Shown one piece after another: positions 17,910 to 27,683 of a stretch of DNA of 64,000 nucleotides. The stretch covers positions 124,001 to 188,000 of the forward strand of contig CAVYJC010000005.1 in the NCBI GenBank assembly GCA_963768715.1, given 5' to 3'. Numbering within the stretch: position 1 is the first letter of the stretch; each line of letters begins with the position of its first letter. The translations under genes and the position numbers were made by a program. Source of the stretch: DATKEJ01 sp963768715 (GTDB taxonomy: Bacteria; Bacteroidota; Rhodothermia; Rhodothermales; DATKEJ01). A model generated the notes under the pieces. It did no database searches. It saw only the letters and a program-made list of their open reading frames with translations, and had not been told where the DNA came from.

Positions 17910-20900
17910 TTAACCCAGAACGGCCAATCTACCTATGTGTTCCACCGAATCCTGTTCTCCGGAGGGTAGATCTACAGTCACTTTTAGCTGGTAGAGATAA
18001 ACCCCCGGCGACACAACGTCCATGTCCGCATCCCTTCCATCCCATGGTATTTGAACGGGTCCTCCCGGAAGCATTCCCGACGGCAGTGTCTCACTCTCGT
18101 CGAGAATGTTCAGCAGCCGCCCCGAAATGCTATAGAGTCTGAGTTCCACCTGCGCCGGCGTACCCGCCGGCTGATTATGCTCGAATACGAATCGGGTAGA
18201 TCCGACCATCGGGTTCGGATAATTGAAGACATTCTGCAATACGAGTGCTTCCGTAGGCGCCACGACATAGTCGAGCACGGAGGTCGAGGAGTTATTTGCG
18301 ACGTCCCAGGCTCTCACACGCAAGGTGTGCGTTCCGATCGTTTGTTCGGGCAGCCGGTAGGTCAAGGATCCTGACTGGAATGACCCGAGCGCGGCCTCGA
18401 ACCGGTCGCCGATCTCAAGGGCGTCCTGCTCATCTTCGTCGATCACAAGAAGCATCTCGTGGCCCACACCCGTACCCACCGTATTGATCCCGGTCTCGTC
18501 TCGAAACTTCACGAGCAGCAACGGCTCGGGAGGCGTGAGTCCTCCTGAGACAAATGTCGAGTCGTTCAGGAAGAGTTCGATGACCGGGCCCTCATTGTCC
18601 ACTACAGGGTTGTCAGCCGTACCTCCGACGTCGACATGCTCGGTCGCGCCGAAACCGTCACCTCCTTCCGAGGACGCGTACATCGATATTCGACCCGGAA
18701 GTTCGCTGAAGGAGATGTCCTTCGGCACGACGAACGTCACCTGAAATGCGCCATCCACGACTCGGACCTGACCTCTGTAAATCAAATCGTTCTGGATGGT
18801 ATATGAGCCGGATCGAATGTATTGCTGCTTATCGGGATCGATCTCCACCTTTCGTTTCGCATCGAAAACGGTCACTTCCACGGTTCCCTCAAACGAGGGA
18901 TCCCGACCGACCGACGTCGAGACCTCACCGTCCAGGACGACCCGGTCGAGCGCCTTGAGAGCGATCGAGGTAGTATCGGAAACCAATTCGCCGTTAACCT
19001 TCACCACACTGACGTCGCGATTCGGCAGTCCCAGCCGCATCGTCGGATCTCCGAGCAGATTGAACTTGCGGCTATTACCCTGCAGGCCTGCCGACGTGTT
19101 CTTCGTGATACGCAGCGCGTCACCAAGTCTCGGACCCCTCCCCTCTTCGTCGCGCTGCATCAGGTGTTTGTTCAGCTCCAGATTCAGGGCCAGATTATAG
19201 GTGCTGGGATTGCTCGACGTCACAACGATGCGGACGGTTGTGAATAACGCGACGGAGCCTCCCTGTTCCTTCAGCAGCAGCAGCTCCGCCCCGCTCTTCT
19301 CGCGATCCGTGTCGAAGCGCCCAAACGTGCATGTAGCGGTGATAAACACCGACATGCGGTCATCGTTTGCGAGCTGATCGATGTCTTCGAGCGTGAAAAT
19401 CCGCTCGTCTGCAAGGCCGGAAATACCACCGTGGCCACTGTAGTTCCAAACCAGCGTGCCGTCATTGAGCGTCGTCAGAATGTCGCGCTTGGCATCGGGA
19501 ATCCTCCGGCCGTTCGACGTCGTCACCGTGGGATACGAGATCGCGTAAATCTTCGTTGTATTGACCTCGGGGAACTGTCCTTCCAACGCCTCCGCGACAA
19601 CGTCGGCGTTCTGGGTGTGAAGATCCTTGTCGTTTCTGCTGCCGGCAGGACCATCATCCGCCACGAACGTGTATCTCGTGCGCCACGCACCTTGCGACGC
19701 CGGAGATTCGTACCGCTTCACTTTTTCGAGCACGGCGCGCGCCTCGTCGACGCTCTCGACCGGCCACCTGCCGATCCCGATATCCACCCGTTCGAAGGTG
19801 CCTCCTCCGTCGCTTGTCCATTTCCAGATGCCTTCGTTGTCGTCGAGCAAGCCGAAATAGTCGTCGCTCGTGTAGGACGACCCCTTGTGGAGCGTGTTGT
19901 CCGTCTGGTACGGGAAGATGACGTTTCGATTCAAAGGGCTGTTCTCATCCTCCGTAATGCCGCGGAAGTCGAAGTGTCCGTCCCCGAGAAGTAGTGCGTA
20001 GAGAAACGGGCTTCCTTCGTTTAAACCTCTGTCATACAAAAACTTGAAGTAGTCCCTCATCGCGCGCATGTCGGGGACCCCGCCTGAGAACTCGTTGTAG
20101 ATCTTCTGTATATCGACGACAACGACGGACATGCCTTCCGCCTGTCTCATCGCGGCGAGTTCCTGCGCAACCGGCAGCATGTCCGCGGCCGTTACGATGG
20201 CGAATTCCGGGTAGGACTCAATCCCGTGTAGATTCTGATTCGGAATGGATTCGCCCGGATCCGGAGTTCGAATGGACGCGCCCGACGTATTGAATGCCAG
20301 AAGTTCTCGCGGCGGACTCCCCGGAGGGACGTCGACCTGTACGATCCATTCGCTCCCGCTTTGCTGGACGGCCAGCATGCTCGTTTGCCCCAACGTCGTG
20401 ACATCCCACACCAGGGGTTGACCGCTGAAGCCCGTTAGATGAAACTCGTACCGTCCGTCTTCTCCGACCGGGGTGTGGAATCGCAGGTACCCTCCGGTCG
20501 CCGCAAGGCTACGTGGATAATAGATCTCGATCCAGTCGAGCCATCCCTGTGGATCGTTCGCCGAACCAAGCAGGCGGAGGTCGAGGGAAATGTTGCCGGA
20601 TGTCGGAACGGGCTCTGAGAAGTCGACCAGGGCATCCTTTGCGATGTAGCCCGTCTGGCTTCCGAGGTCGACCAGGCCGGGAGTTGCCGTTGCGAGAACC
20701 GTTCCTCCAGACAGGTACTGGAGGCTGGCGGCGGGATTCGAGCGCACGATGACTCTCGACCGGTACCGGATCGTTCCGGATTGAATCCCATCTGGTTTGG
20801 CGCTGACTACCGTTCGACTTGGCACTTCCGAATCGACGAACGCACCAAACCATTCGAGGCCCGATCCCGATCCGTCCTGTTCCAGTTGAATCAGGTCATC

Positions 20901-21953
20901 ATCGACGAGCATCCGTGCCTCAAACTCATCCAGAGGCGTGGCGTCGGCGTAGTTTGGAAATTCTCCCTGTTCAAGGCGCAGCCCTGGGGGACCGCCCACC
21001 TCGATGAAGTAGTAGTTCTCGTTCGAAAAGGAATTGACGTAGTGCGTCCAGTCGCGCTCGGTGGCATCGTATTTCCAACCCCTTGGACCGACCCCGTAGA
21101 AGAGTGCATACTCACCCGGCTCGAAGGCCGTGTCGTTGTCGTGCGAGACGAAGATCGGCTGCTCAACGAGATCGACAGGGCGCGGATCGCCGTTTAACGC
21201 GGGAAGGGGCTTGCCGCCGTTTCCGAATATTCTGATCCGAGCGGGGTCGACTCCCTGGGGAGCAAGCCCCAGCGCCGCTAGATAGTCGGCGTCAATCCGA
21301 TAGATTCCGTCCTCGGTCACAGGAATCTTGAACCAGGATCCGTCCGCAAGAACGCTTCGCGTTACCGCCAAGTGGGAGCTGCCGCCTGCAATGCCCGAAC
21401 GCTTGGCGAGTTGGCTTCGTCGGATCGGCGCATGGTTCGTTTGAATCGTCAATCGCCGGTAGCGTCTCAACTCATGCGACGCCGGATCGAAAGTCAGCAT
21501 CCGCGCCTCAAGTGTTCCCACCGGTTCGCGCTGCATCAATCCAATGTCCACAACCTGAACGGCCCGCGCGGGAAGCATGTCGGCCAGTTGCGAAAGCGTG
21601 CCTGCGCTCAATCCCGAGAGGTTGGCGGACTCAAAATCCGATGAGAGTACCTGCACGACAGGCGCCTGGAGTGACGGCAGCGAAAACGTCCGCGACGCCA
21701 TGTCGATGCCGCCGGTCGTCGCCTCGACGAGGTCGAGTACCGTGAATGATGTTCCTAAAGCGGTGATTTCCGATTCGAGCGAGCTGCGCCAGGACGCGGC
21801 CACGACGCTGCGTTCTCCGGTCGGACCGCTCTCGAGCACGGTGATTGCAGGAGGGATTAAGCGCCCCGGCTTATCGTCGGCTATGCCTAACGATTGGACC
21901 GGATGAGCCCATCCCAAAATCGTCAGTAAAATGAGGGCGACGACGTTTCTCAT
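17910..21953 (-). CDS. porU: Type IX secretion system sortase PorU (gingipain-fold C25 family)
   Basis: I chose the ATG at 21953 because it opens a signal peptide (MRNVVALILLTILGW, cleavage near VQSLG); the frame extends upstream to 22067 without sense. The 1347-residue product carries the C25 caspase-like domain: YALLLGDGHFDFRG, DIGIGRWPV, then the catalytic His in NYSGHGG (His841) and Cys in ITATCTFGRFD (Cys875). PorU cleaves the sorting domains of T9SS cargo at the cell surface and attaches the cargo to anionic LPS. Its own C-terminal domain is present (FNYPNPMVGSTRFVFEHN ... SPGVYLYQLKV). The length is near that of known PorU proteins. porV follows after 132 bp. Confidence 0.93.
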   Translation of the reverse strand: MRNVVALILLTILGWAHPVQSLGIADDKPGRLIPPAITVLESGPTGERSVVAASWRSSLESEITALGTSFTVLDLVEATTGGIDMASRTFSLPSLQAPVVQVLSSDFESANLSGLSAGTLSQLADMLPARAVQVVDIGLMQREPVGTLEARMLTFDPASHELRRYRRLTIQTNHAPIRRSQLAKRSGIAGGSSHLAVTRSVLADGSWFKIPVTEDGIYRIDADYLAALGLAPQGVDPARIRIFGNGGKPLPALNGDPRPVDLVEQPIFVSHDNDTAFEPGEYALFYGVGPRGWKYDATERDWTHYVNSFSNENYYFIEVGGPPGLRLEQGEFPNYADATPLDEFEARMLVDDDLIQLEQDGSGSGLEWFGAFVDSEVPSRTVVSAKPDGIQSGTIRYRSRVIVRSNPAASLQYLSGGTVLATATPGLVDLGSQTGYIAKDALVDFSEPVPTSGNISLDLRLLGSANDPQGWLDWIEIYYPRSLAATGGYLRFHTPVGEDGRYEFHLTGFSGQPLVWDVTTLGQTSMLAVQQSGSEWIVQVDVPPGSPPRELLAFNTSGASIRTPDPGESIPNQNLHGIESYPEFAIVTAADMLPVAQELAAMRQAEGMSVVVVDIQKIYNEFSGGVPDMRAMRDYFKFLYDRGLNEGSPFLYALLLGDGHFDFRGITEDENSPLNRNVIFPYQTDNTLHKGSSYTSDDYFGLLDDNEGIWKWTSDGGGTFERVDIGIGRWPVESVDEARAVLEKVKRYESPASQGAWRTRYTFVADDGPAGSRNDKDLHTQNADVVAEALEGQFPEVNTTKIYAISYPTVTTSNGRRIPDAKRDILTTLNDGTLVWNYSGHGGISGLADERIFTLEDIDQLANDDRMSVFITATCTFGRFDTDREKSGAELLLLKEQGGSVALFTTVRIVVTSSNPSTYNLALNLELNKHLMQRDEEGRGPRLGDALRITKNTSAGLQGNSRKFNLLGDPTMRLGLPNRDVSVVKVNGELVSDTTSIALKALDRVVLDGEVSTSVGRDPSFEGTVEVTVFDAKRKVEIDPDKQQYIRSGSYTIQNDLIYRGQVRVVDGAFQVTFVVPKDISFSELPGRISMYASSEGGDGFGATEHVDVGGTADNPVVDNEGPVIELFLNDSTFVSGGLTPPEPLLLVKFRDETGINTVGTGVGHEMLLVIDEDEQDALEIGDRFEAALGSFQSGSLTYRLPEQTIGTHTLRVRAWDVANNSSTSVLDYVVAPTEALVLQNVFNYPNPMVGSTRFVFEHNQPAGTPAQVELRLYSISGRLLNILDESETLPSGMLPGGPVQIPWDGRDADMDVVSPGVYLYQLKVTVDLPSGEQDSVEHIGRLAVLG

Positions 21954-22161
21954 GCCGAAGGGACTGCCGGAGCTACATTGGTTCGGTGCACGAATCCCAT
22001 GCCGCGTTTTAAAACCGGAAGGGCAATCATGCCACACCACGTCACCTATGGAGACCGATCTTGCCATCTGATCCGCTTACGGGCGTCGCCCAATTCAGAA
22101 TTCGTAGCGATCAGTACGGAATAGGCGGGTCTTCTCCGTTTTTGTGACCTCGACGCGTCGG

Positions 22162-23016
22162 CTAAAGATCGGCCAGCGATCGTGCCCCGGTACCACGAAT
22201 TCCTTTGTCCGTTTGTTCCAAATCAAGCACCTCGACGCTGGGGTCGTGTTCGAAAAAAAGATGCCACCCATTCTCGACGGCAGCGTCCAGAAAGCGATCC
22301 TTTTCGGCGATCGATTTCATGGGCTCGATATCGTACGCCATGCACCACACGGGCGGAATATGAACCGACGTAGGGATCAAATCGGCGACGTAGACCAGCG
22401 ATCGAACTTCGTCGTGGATCCGGACGGCTTGCTGGGCGCGTGTATGGCCGTCGATAACGATCGCATCCAGCCCCGGCAGGATCTCCACCGCGCCATCGAC
22501 CTGACGAACCTGCCCCGACGCCTCCAGCGGCCCAAGATTCTCCGCAAGAAACGACGCTTTCTCGCGCGAATTCGATCGTCGGGCCCAATCCCAGTGCGTC
22601 GCCTGAACATGATGGACCGCGTTAGGAAAAGTCAGAGTGAGACGCTCCCCGTCGCGGCGCGTGCTGCCGCCGCAATGATCGAAATGGAGGTGGGTCAAGA
22701 CCACGTCCGTCACGTCCGCGCGTGAGCAGCCCAGCGCAGCCAACGAGCCTTCCAGCGTTGAGTGCTCATGATCGACGGCGAAGATATCAGCAAACTTTTC
22801 GTCGTACTTGTGCCCCAGCCCGTCGTCAATCAAAATCACCCTTCCGTCTCCCTCGAGCAGGAGACACCGCATCGCAAGTGGTATGCGGTTCCTGTCATCA
22901 GCTTCTATATGCCTGTTCCATAAGGTCTTCGGTACAATTCCAAACATCGCTCCGCCGTCCAATCGAAAGCGGCCGGCGTTCACGGTGTGTAGAGCGTAGG
23001 GTCCAATCTTCGGCAT
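22162..23016 (-). CDS. MBL-fold metallo-hydrolase
   Basis: The 284-residue protein carries the metallo-beta-lactamase zinc motif as LTHLHFDHCGG (near residue 110), preceded by ILIDDGLG and followed by VQATHWDW, VIDGHTRAQQ and YVADLIPTSVH, which supply further metal ligands. The layout resembles N-acylhomoserine-lactonase-like or general MBL hydrolases that act on small esters or thioesters. The specific substrate cannot be read from the sequence. It is the last gene of a minus-strand run, 17 bp downstream of the Lon-substrate-domain gene. Confidence 0.9.
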   Translation of the reverse strand: MPKIGPYALHTVNAGRFRLDGGAMFGIVPKTLWNRHIEADDRNRIPLAMRCLLLEGDGRVILIDDGLGHKYDEKFADIFAVDHEHSTLEGSLAALGCSRADVTDVVLTHLHFDHCGGSTRRDGERLTLTFPNAVHHVQATHWDWARRSNSREKASFLAENLGPLEASGQVRQVDGAVEILPGLDAIVIDGHTRAQQAVRIHDEVRSLVYVADLIPTSVHIPPVWCMAYDIEPMKSIAEKDRFLDAAVENGWHLFFEHDPSVEVLDLEQTDKGIRGTGARSLADL

Positions 23017-23033
23017 AGGCTGGAAAGGAAGTG

Positions 23034-23651
23034 TTAGTTGAAGTGTCCGTTAGACTGAATCCGGTCGCGTCGTTCCTTGACCGATTGGACACGGGGAATG
23101 AATCCGCTGAGGTGATTGACCAGATGGGTGATCCTGGCCGCTTCACTGTTGATCTCGAGCAGTTGCTGGCGCTGCGCAAAATCCAGTCCGGACACAGCCC
23201 CGATGCGGAAGCTGAGCAGATGCTCGTCGGTATACGCATTCGGGCGGATCGATTCACCGAGAAGCTCCAACAGCTTCATGTGTTGCGCGACCAGGCGTTC
23301 CCGATCTGTAATCGCCACGTCCTCGTCGACATCCTTGAGGAGCGTAACCTCCGCGGTGGCGTAAGACTGATCATCGTGGACTGATTCGACGTGAAATCGG
23401 GCCTCTCCGACGGTCTCGATATCGAACGTGTCGTCCTCGTATTCCTGCACGACGCTGCGAATCCGCGCCGTGCAGCCCACGGATTCCATCTCGGCCCCGT
23501 CCATCCCGACGATGCCGAATGGCGCGTCCTTGTCGAGGCAGCTTCTCACCAGCTCCTTGTACCTCTGTTCGAAGATGTGCAGGGGCAGCACTTCTTGGGG
23601 GAACAGGACGATCGAAAGAGGAAAGAGTGGGATGCGTTCGTGCGCGGGCAT
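23034..23651 (-). CDS. Lon substrate-binding (LON N-terminal) domain protein
   Basis: The 205-residue protein starts with PLFPLSIVLFPQEVLPLHIF and EQRYKELV, the hallmark of the LON N-terminal (PUA-like) domain, and lacks the ATPase and protease domains of Lon. Such stand-alone proteins are widespread but their role is poorly defined; substrate recognition or folding control is suggested by the domain alone. It sits 4 bp downstream of nadA, so the two are probably co-transcribed. The length is typical for the family. Confidence 0.9.
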   Translation of the reverse strand: MPAHERIPLFPLSIVLFPQEVLPLHIFEQRYKELVRSCLDKDAPFGIVGMDGAEMESVGCTARIRSVVQEYEDDTFDIETVGEARFHVESVHDDQSYATAEVTLLKDVDEDVAITDRERLVAQHMKLLELLGESIRPNAYTDEHLLSFRIGAVSGLDFAQRQQLLEINSEAARITHLVNHLSGFIPRVQSVKERRDRIQSNGHFN

Positions 23652-23655
23652 GGAC

Positions 23656-24657
23656 TCACTTCACCTCCTGGCTCATCTCCATCATCTTTTCGATGGGGCG
23701 AAGGGCGGCCATTCGAAGCGACTCGTCCATCACGAGTTCGGGCTGCTCGTATTCGAGACAGAGATAGAGCTTCTCGAGCGTATTCAGACGCATGTGAGGA
23801 CACTGACTGCAGGCGCACCCATTATCCGGCGGAGCCGAAATGAACGTCTTGTCGGGGCAGTCCTTGCGCATCTGATGGAGGATGCCTTCCTCCGTCGCTA
23901 CGATGAATTCCATGTCCGAACTCTCGGCCGCATGGCGTCTAATGGCTGTCGTCGAACCGATGAAGTCCGCATGCCGCAACACGGCCTCCTCGCATTCGGG
24001 GTGCGCGAGAACCTTGGCGCGTGGGTGCCGGACTTTGAGACGGACGAGCTTCTGTTCTGAAAACACCTCGTGCACGATGCATGTCCCTTCCCACAGAACG
24101 AGATCTCGGCCTGTCGCCTTCATGAGGTACCGACCGAGGTTGCGGTCGGGTGCAAAAATCACCGGCTGGGTCTTCGGGATCTGGCGCAGAATGTGCTCCG
24201 CGTTCGACGACGTGCAGATGATGTCTGACAGCGCCTTGATCTCAGCCGAGCAGTTGATGTATGAGATCACGATATGATCGGGGCGCCTCGCCTTGAATTC
24301 CCGGAACGCGTCCGGCGGGCATGAGTCGGCGAGCGAGCAGCCTGCATTCAGATCAGGCAGGATCACCTTGCGGGTTGGATTCAGGATCTTGGCCGTCTCG
24401 GCCATGAAGTGGACGCCCGCGAAGACGATTATCTCCGCATCGGTAGCGGCGGCGCGGCGTGCCAGCCCGAGAGAGTCGCCTATGTAGTCGGCGATGTCCT
24501 GGATTTCGGATTCCTGGTAGTAATGCGCGAGAATGACGGCGTTCTTCTCGTGCTTCAGTCGCTCGATCTCCCCGCGAAGATCGATCGTTGGATCGACGGG
24601 CACATCGACGAATCCGATGCGCGCGACGTCAGGAATCATGGTGTCGGTATCCGGCAT
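23656..24657 (-). CDS. nadA: Quinolinate synthase
   Basis: The 333-residue protein condenses iminoaspartate with dihydroxyacetone phosphate to quinolinate in NAD biosynthesis, using a [4Fe-4S] cluster. Family segments are NAVILAHYYQESEIQDIAD, GDSLGLAR, GVHFMAETAKIL, PDLNAGCSLADSCP and YINCSAEIKA. The C-terminal DNGCACSQCPHMRL supplies cluster cysteines. No nadB or nadC is adjacent. The upstream gene (LolD-like ATPase) ends 58 bp before this start. Confidence 0.96.
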   Translation of the reverse strand: MPDTDTMIPDVARIGFVDVPVDPTIDLRGEIERLKHEKNAVILAHYYQESEIQDIADYIGDSLGLARRAAATDAEIIVFAGVHFMAETAKILNPTRKVILPDLNAGCSLADSCPPDAFREFKARRPDHIVISYINCSAEIKALSDIICTSSNAEHILRQIPKTQPVIFAPDRNLGRYLMKATGRDLVLWEGTCIVHEVFSEQKLVRLKVRHPRAKVLAHPECEEAVLRHADFIGSTTAIRRHAAESSDMEFIVATEEGILHQMRKDCPDKTFISAPPDNGCACSQCPHMRLNTLEKLYLCLEYEQPELVMDESLRMAALRPIEKMMEMSQEVK

Positions 24658-24715
24658 ATCTCAAGGTGTGATTTAGATTATCACCACTTATACGAACGGC
24701 TGTTCCGCCATTCAC

Positions 24716-25405
24716 TCACGCAGACACCTGCGAAATCGTTCCGTTCTCGAGTCGAAGAACCCGGTCCGCCAGCGCTGCCAGCGCGGGATTGTGTGTAGCG
24801 ACCACGAACGTCTGATGCAATTCTCGGGAAAGACGCAGCAATTCCTCGTGAAGCACTCCGGCGGTTCGCAGATCGAGGTTGCCCGTCGGCTCGTCTGCGA
24901 GAACCAGCGCCGGCTCATTCATCAGTGCACGCGCAACGGCCACCCGCTGTTGTTCTCCTCCCGAAAGCTGGCTGGGGCGCTGATCCTTCCGGGGCGTGAG
25001 TCCAAGGATTTGCAGTAACTCCTCGGCCCGTGCCTTGACCGAGCCAATACGGTCTCCGCGAATGAGAGCCGGCATCGCAACGTTTTCGAGCGCGGTGAAC
25101 TCGGGCAGCAGATGATGAAACTGGAAAACGAAACCGATCGAGCGGTTGCGGAGGAGCGCCAATTCCTGGTCCGCGTGCTCGAACACGTCGGATCCCTCGA
25201 AGAGCACGTTCCCCCCGGTCGGTCGATCGAGCGTTCCGAGGATATGAAGCAGGGTGCTTTTCCCTGTGCCGCTTTCGCCGATCACCGCGACAAACTCACC
25301 CTTGGAAATACCGAAAGAGACGTCGCGAAGAACCAGAAGCTCTCCCTGATCCGGCGTCGGATAGCTCTTCTGGAGGTGCTGCGCTTCGATCAGAAATTCG
25401 GACAT
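24716..25405 (-). CDS. LolD-like ABC transporter ATP-binding protein
   Basis: I chose the ATG at 25405 (MSEFLIEAQHLQKSYP); an ATG at 25420 adds five residues. Walker A is GESGTGKST, the Q-loop lies in FVFQFHHLLPEF, the signature is LSGGEQQRVAVARAL, Walker B is LVLADEPTGNLD and the switch is VVATHN. FQFHHLLPEFTALENV and the 230-residue size point to the LolD/MacB subfamily, which powers lipoprotein release from the inner membrane. The partner LolC/E permease is not in this window. The gene lies 24 bp downstream of the NtrC-type regulator. Confidence 0.9.
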   Translation of the reverse strand: MSEFLIEAQHLQKSYPTPDQGELLVLRDVSFGISKGEFVAVIGESGTGKSTLLHILGTLDRPTGGNVLFEGSDVFEHADQELALLRNRSIGFVFQFHHLLPEFTALENVAMPALIRGDRIGSVKARAEELLQILGLTPRKDQRPSQLSGGEQQRVAVARALMNEPALVLADEPTGNLDLRTAGVLHEELLRLSRELHQTFVVATHNPALAALADRVLRLENGTISQVSA

Positions 25406-25429
25406 AGCACGCACTCCCACCGGTCGTCA

Positions 25430-26821
25430 TTAATCGTCGGCGTCTTCACCCCTGTCAATCCCGTATTTGTTGAGCTTGTTATAGAGATGAGACCGCTGGA
25501 TCCCAATCGCCTCCGCCGTGCGACTCACATTCCAATCGTTTTCGTCGAGCTTCTTGCGGATGAAGAGCGCCTCGGCGGCATCCCTGAAGTCCGAAAACTG
25601 GTCCGTCGCCCCGAGAATTTCAAGGATCGGATCGGAGCCGCCCTGTCCGGGATTGACCAACCGGTCGACATCCTCGACCGTAACGTGATCCCCCACGCTT
25701 AGAATCAGCAAACGCTCGACGACGTTGTGCAACTCACGAACATTTCCGCTCCATTCGAGGGATGTCAGGCGCGCCAGGGCCGCGTCGTCGAAGGGTTTGG
25801 CCGCCAGGCCGTTCCGTCGCGTCAACTGCTCGGCAAATTGTTCGGCCAGAAGCGGAATATCTTCACGGCGTTCGCGGAGTGGAGGCACGTGGATAATGAT
25901 CACACTGAGCCGATGATAAAGGTCGTCACGAAACTTGTGGTCCCCCATCTCCTCGATCAGATCCTTGTTCGTCGCCGAGATGACGCGAACGTCTACCGGG
26001 ATCGACCGGTCGCCCCCTACACGTGCAATTTTGTTCTCCTGGAGGGCTCGCAGCACTTTTGCCTGCGCTGAAAGACTCATGTCGCCGATTTCATCGAGAA
26101 AGAGACTTCCCTCGTTGGCGAGCTCGAATTTGCCGACTCGCTGGCGCGTGGCGCCTGTGAACGAACCTTCCTCGTGACCGAAGAGCTCGCTCTCGATGAG
26201 CTCGCTCGGAATGGCAGCGCAATTGACCTCCACCATCGGTCCCGATGACCGATTCGAAAGCTTGTGGATCCATCGAGCGACCAGTTCCTTACCGGTACCG
26301 GCTTCACCGGTGATCAGAACACGCGCCTCGGTCGGCGCGACGCGCTGCATGGTATCCTTTATCTCGAGAATCGGCTTGCTCTCGCCGAGAATGGGTCCGA
26401 GCTCAAACTTCTCCGCGATCGTCCGCTTCATCTGACGATTCTCGACTTCGAGTACGCCGCGATCGAGCGCGTTCCTCACCGTCACCAGGAGACGATTCAA
26501 ATCCGGCGGTTTTTCGATGAAGTCAAATGCGCCGATGCGTGTGGCTTCGACGGCGGTCTCGATCGTCCCATGCCCGGATATCATGACGACAGGCAACTGG
26601 GGATAATCATTTCGAAGGACGCGAAGAACCTCCATGCCGTCTCGTTTCGGCATCTTGACGTCCAACAGGACGAGGTCGAATCGCTGCGCCTTGACAGCAT
26701 CGAACACCTGATCGCCGTCGATCGACTCCTCGACGTCGTATTTCTCGTATTCCAGGATCTCACGCAGCGTCCGCCGAATACTCGGCTCGTCATCCACGAC
26801 TAGGATTCTGGGACGTGCCAT
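25430..26821 (-). CDS. Sigma-54-dependent response regulator (NtrC family)
   Basis: The 463-residue protein has a receiver domain (ILVVDDEPSIRR, phospho-acceptor Asp in VLLDVKMPKRDG, conserved Lys in FIEKP), an AAA+ domain with GEAGTGKELVARWIH (Walker A) and GSLFLDEIGDM (Walker B), and a Fis-type helix-turn-helix (NVSRTAEAIGIQRSHLYNKL). The sigma-54-contacting loop reads GSFTGA instead of the usual GAFTGA. It should activate promoters of the -24/-12 class on phosphorylation. No histidine kinase is adjacent, so it is an orphan regulator here. The LolD-like gene follows on the same strand. Confidence 0.95.
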   Translation of the reverse strand: MARPRILVVDDEPSIRRTLREILEYEKYDVEESIDGDQVFDAVKAQRFDLVLLDVKMPKRDGMEVLRVLRNDYPQLPVVMISGHGTIETAVEATRIGAFDFIEKPPDLNRLLVTVRNALDRGVLEVENRQMKRTIAEKFELGPILGESKPILEIKDTMQRVAPTEARVLITGEAGTGKELVARWIHKLSNRSSGPMVEVNCAAIPSELIESELFGHEEGSFTGATRQRVGKFELANEGSLFLDEIGDMSLSAQAKVLRALQENKIARVGGDRSIPVDVRVISATNKDLIEEMGDHKFRDDLYHRLSVIIIHVPPLRERREDIPLLAEQFAEQLTRRNGLAAKPFDDAALARLTSLEWSGNVRELHNVVERLLILSVGDHVTVEDVDRLVNPGQGGSDPILEILGATDQFSDFRDAAEALFIRKKLDENDWNVSRTAEAIGIQRSHLYNKLNKYGIDRGEDADD

Positions 26822-26881
26822 GTGTTCTTAGTGTGTAGTCGTGGCGATTTGCCACGCGGCGCCTAATAACCGAGCAGCATG

Positions 26882-27589
26882 CTACAGCTTGCCCTGAAGC
26901 GCGTCGAGCCGGGTCTCGTAAAACTCGATGCCGTCGGCGATGTCCGAATCCGGATATCGTTTCGAGATCATACCGTACATCTCCCGGGCGGCGTCGTAGT
27001 CTTTGGCGGCTTCGTAATCACGCGCAGCAGACAGCAAGTATTCGGGAGAGGTCAGCTTGTTCTCATAGATGAGGGCGGCCTGACGATAGAGTTCTCCGGC
27101 ACGCGCCAAATCACCGAGATCCTCCTGGATGGCGGCTTCTCCGGCCAAGGCACTGGCGCCAAGGTAATCGGACTCTTTGTCGTACGACTCGAAGTACTCG
27201 AGGGATTCCTCCTTCCGACCCAGGCGGTAGAGAGCGTCGGCTGCGTAGAATCTCGCGAGATTACCGTCCTTCGTCCGACCGAAGCGCTTGACTATCTCGA
27301 TGAGGCCAATGTGATCGGCGGTTCCATCGAGGGCTTCCTCGTACTTACCCTGCTCGTAAACCATCTCGATCGGACCGAGAAGCTGGGCCGCCCGATCACC
27401 CTGCTTCGCGAGATAGAAGCGATAGCCGACATAACCGACGATTATGACGACAAGCACGGCGGCAGCAGCGAGTACGTACGTCTTATTCCGACTGTAGATG
27501 TCGATCGCGCGTGCATAGACAGTGACAACGGCATCTTGCCGAAGCTCCTGTCGCCGCGAGATTTTTCTTGGTGCCTGAAGAGCAGGCAT
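26882..27589 (-). CDS. Membrane-anchored tetratricopeptide-repeat protein
   Basis: The 235-residue protein has a cytoplasmic basic N-terminus, one transmembrane helix (about residues 38-58, VLAAAAVLVVIIVGYVGYRF) and then a helical region with TPR-like units: FYAADALYRLGRKEESLEYF, GEAAIQEDLGDLARAGELYR and AARDYEAAKDYDAAREMY. The layout resembles YfgM/TPR_21 proteins, which act as periplasmic chaperone partners near the Sec translocon or in outer-membrane assembly. The role is inferred from architecture only. It follows murA after a 243-bp gap containing a structured element. Confidence 0.82.
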   Translation of the reverse strand: MPALQAPRKISRRQELRQDAVVTVYARAIDIYSRNKTYVLAAAAVLVVIIVGYVGYRFYLAKQGDRAAQLLGPIEMVYEQGKYEEALDGTADHIGLIEIVKRFGRTKDGNLARFYAADALYRLGRKEESLEYFESYDKESDYLGASALAGEAAIQEDLGDLARAGELYRQAALIYENKLTSPEYLLSAARDYEAAKDYDAAREMYGMISKRYPDSDIADGIEFYETRLDALQGKL

Positions 27590-27683
27590 ATGGGCCTAAC
27601 TTGTTTTACAGGGTGGTGTAACCGCAGTCATTGTACGACCGCGTCCCGTCGCTCGCTCGGGTGTTGACTACACTTCCAAGCGG

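Noticed and set aside
22068..22161. Possible tRNA or small RNA between porU and the MBL-fold gene
   Set aside because: No cloverleaf or CCA-like pattern could be built by eye; the gap is short and probably holds the porU promoter.
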